Source: JAJFKB01 sp965230515 (lineage in GTDB: Bacteria > Pseudomonadota > Gammaproteobacteria > Pseudomonadales > IMCC2047). From it: DNA of 64,000 nt. Position 1 is the stretch's first letter, and each line of letters opens with the position of its first letter. Where the stretch lies: NCBI GenBank assembly GCA_965230515.1, contig OZ246007.1:682001-746000 (forward strand). The letters run 5' to 3'. The position numbers and the translations under genes were made by a program. Positions 62,607 to 64,000 of this stretch are shown here, piece after piece. A model generated the notes under the pieces. That model had not been told where the DNA came from. It ran no database searches and saw only the letters and a program-made list of their open reading frames with translations.

Positions 62607-63728
62607 CTATTCCTGGTTACCTTCTTTCTCATTCAGCTTTTTGGCGCTGATAGCGGCGGCACCTACCGCAGCACCTACCGCTGCTCCGGCTAACGCAGCG
62701 GCGCCAACAGAAATCCCACCGCTCTCATCTCGATCCTCAATTGAAGGGAACATGTTGGGAGGCGTATGAGTTTTCACATCGGCCAGGCTGAACAGCGGTT
62801 TGTTGAAGCCAACACCCTCTTCGGAACAACCGAAGCAGGGGTGACCAACACCAATGGGCCAAACGTTACCGCCAACATTGTTATATTCCAGACTAGGGCA
62901 GTTGTTATAGGTCTCCGGGCCCTTACAACCCAGCTTGTAGAGACAGTACCCCTTGCGGTGGCCTTCATCACCAAACTCTGTTGCAAAGCGTCCAGCATCA
63001 AAATGGGGACGACGATAGCAGTTCTCATGAATAAGGCGACCATAGGCCCACTTGGGGCGTCCTTTGTCGTCGATAGGAGGCAGCTTTCCGTAGGTAACAA
63101 AGTAGAGGACAGAACCGATGAAATTAGCAGGATTTGGCGGACAACCCGGAATGGTGAGTACCGTCTTGCCTTCAAGCACTTGCGGCGCACCCTGAGCACC
63201 GGTCGGATTCGGCTCAGCGGCCTGAACCCCTCCCCAGCTCGCGCAGGAACCATAAGCAACAATTGCTGCTGCATGCTCTGCCGCTTCGTGAGTCAGGTCG
63301 AGCATGGTCTCCCCGGCAATCTTGCAGTAAATTCCGTTATCCTTCACCGGTATCGCACCCTCGACCACCAGCAAATATTTTCCCTTATTCTCTTGCATGG
63401 CTTTCTTCTTCATCTCCTCAACCTGGTGACCCGCACCAGCATCAAGTGTCTGGTGGTAATCCAGGGAAATGAGATCGAGAATCAAGTGCTCCAGGCTAGG
63501 TTGCTCACAGCGCAAAAGCGCCTCAGTGGGGCCGGTACATTCCTGACCGTGCAACCAGATAACCGGAGGACGCTTATTTGGATCCGCCACCGCCTCCGCC
63601 ATTGCCATTGCCGATTTAGTCGAGAGCCCTAATGAAGCCGCAACACCCGTGCAAAACTGCAAAAAAGTTCTACGGGATACTCCTAATCGTTTTTCAAGCT
63701 CTGAAAAGCCGTGTTCATTCTCTACCAT
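62607..63728 (-). CDS. hybO: Hyb-type [NiFe] hydrogenase small subunit with altered proximal Cys motif
   Basis: A 373-residue electron-transfer subunit. The start at 63728 is chosen over 63815 because GGAGGAG precedes it and a Tat signal (SRRTFLQFC, 18-26) follows. The distal set (HENC, YCLYKLGC) and medial set (NNCPS, HPCFGC) are intact, as are GSCASWGG and PGCPPNP. In the proximal motif, however, ECTGP replaces the usual ECTGC (Pro67, codon CCC), so one of four ligands is missing; Cys74 lies seven residues on. The C-terminal helix (GAAALAGAAVGAAVGAAAISA) anchors it in the membrane. It is the first gene of the operon. Confidence 0.93.
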   Translation of the reverse strand: MVENEHGFSELEKRLGVSRRTFLQFCTGVAASLGLSTKSAMAMAEAVADPNKRPPVIWLHGQECTGPTEALLRCEQPSLEHLILDLISLDYHQTLDAGAGHQVEEMKKKAMQENKGKYLLVVEGAIPVKDNGIYCKIAGETMLDLTHEAAEHAAAIVAYGSCASWGGVQAAEPNPTGAQGAPQVLEGKTVLTIPGCPPNPANFIGSVLYFVTYGKLPPIDDKGRPKWAYGRLIHENCYRRPHFDAGRFATEFGDEGHRKGYCLYKLGCKGPETYNNCPSLEYNNVGGNVWPIGVGHPCFGCSEEGVGFNKPLFSLADVKTHTPPNMFPSIEDRDESGGISVGAAALAGAAVGAAVGAAAISAKKLNEKEGNQE

Positions 63729-63793
63729 CAGATATTCTCCTCCTGCAGGCAAATGGGGGGGTGTTTCTTTCGTTTTAATTATGTGCGAACAGC

Positions 63794-63809
63794 AGCAATA
63801 ACCGAGCCA
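63794..63809 (-). promoter_or_regulatory. sigma-54 promoter of the hybO operon
   Basis: On the minus strand TGGCTCG-GTTA-TTGCT matches the TGGCACG-N4-TTGCW consensus at all but one position, with GG and GC at exact -24/-12 spacing. Transcription would start near 63783, about 55 nt before the hybO start. HoxA, encoded in the same locus, has the GAFTGA loop required to activate such promoters. Confidence 0.8.
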
Positions 63810-64000
63810 ACTCAATTATTTCCTTTGATTACAGATACTTAAAAACAAAACCAGGGAGAGCTACAATAACTGATCGAAAGCACACTTTTCAGTTTTTTCG
63901 CCAATCGAAAAGTAATATTACAAAAATCATTCTTACTTCAGATAAAAAGACCTGTTGTCCTCTATCCCGGGCAAATAACGATCTCGAGGAGGGCGTATGG
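63810..64000. promoter_or_regulatory. upstream activating region and possible divergent gene start
   Basis: AT-rich DNA upstream of the hybO promoter should hold HoxA and bending-protein sites; none can be fixed by eye. At the right edge GAGGAGGG precedes ATG at 63997, so a + strand gene may begin here, but only its first codon is visible. Confidence 0.4.

Noticed and set aside
62766..63632. 288-codon open frame on the + strand
   Set aside because: Antisense to hybO, whose cluster motifs are clear; no ribosome-binding site or domain.

Overview
The window reads as a chromosomal segment of a gammaproteobacterium, probably a free-living, respiring, marine-type organism. The assignment rests on gene families rather than a marker gene: a BarA/GacS-type hybrid kinase, a PutA with no DNA-binding domain beside an Lrp-type regulator, TonB-dependent receptors, an OprP-like porin, and a Hyb-type [NiFe] hydrogenase. 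No rRNA, tRNA, CRISPR array, prophage or insertion sequence was seen.

Layout. 1-5160: 3' part of a BarA-type kinase and a TonB-dependent receptor. 5189-9084: a NodU-type carbamoyltransferase, a small SAM methyltransferase, a candidate small RNA with its own terminator, and a leucine-dehydrogenase-type enzyme. 9150-17118: amino-acid catabolism (fused indolepyruvate ferredoxin oxidoreductase, Lrp/AsnC regulator, PutA). 17370-31074: a corrinoid-dependent methyl-transfer locus. 31527-35436: an oxyanion porin coupled to a tungstate-type ABC importer (TupABC). 35456-41368: a secreted unknown protein and a PadR-headed operon with an RND exporter, a LolA-like periplasmic protein and an outer-membrane barrel. 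41453-41996: a broken gene. 42073-63728: about 22 kb on one strand encoding a Hyb-type membrane-bound hydrogenase, its full maturation set, a nickel permease, and an H2-sensing regulatory hydrogenase with its kinase and sigma-54 activator.

The methyl-transfer locus has every part of a one-carbon funnel. These are a TonB receptor, an ActP-type symporter with a DUF485 partner, a uroporphyrinogen-decarboxylase-fold methyltransferase, a corrinoid shuttle protein, a RACo-like reductive activator, a MetH-activation-like protein, a methyl-THF:corrinoid methyltransferase, a fused MetV-MetF methylene-THF reductase, an amidohydrolase and an AraC regulator. The expected flow is methylated substrate -> methyl-corrinoid -> methyl-THF -> methylene-THF. 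Two copies of a 38-bp element (20985-21022 and 28675-28712) lie upstream of its two transcription units and probably bind the AraC protein. The substrate is not known; the transporter family suggests a methylated carboxylate.

The hydrogenase locus looks H2-inducible. HoxB/HoxC sense H2, HoxJ relays the signal to HoxA (which has a GAFTGA loop), and sigma-54 sites lie upstream of hybO and hupK. The catalytic small subunit has Pro where the second proximal-cluster Cys is expected, the most surprising single residue in the window.
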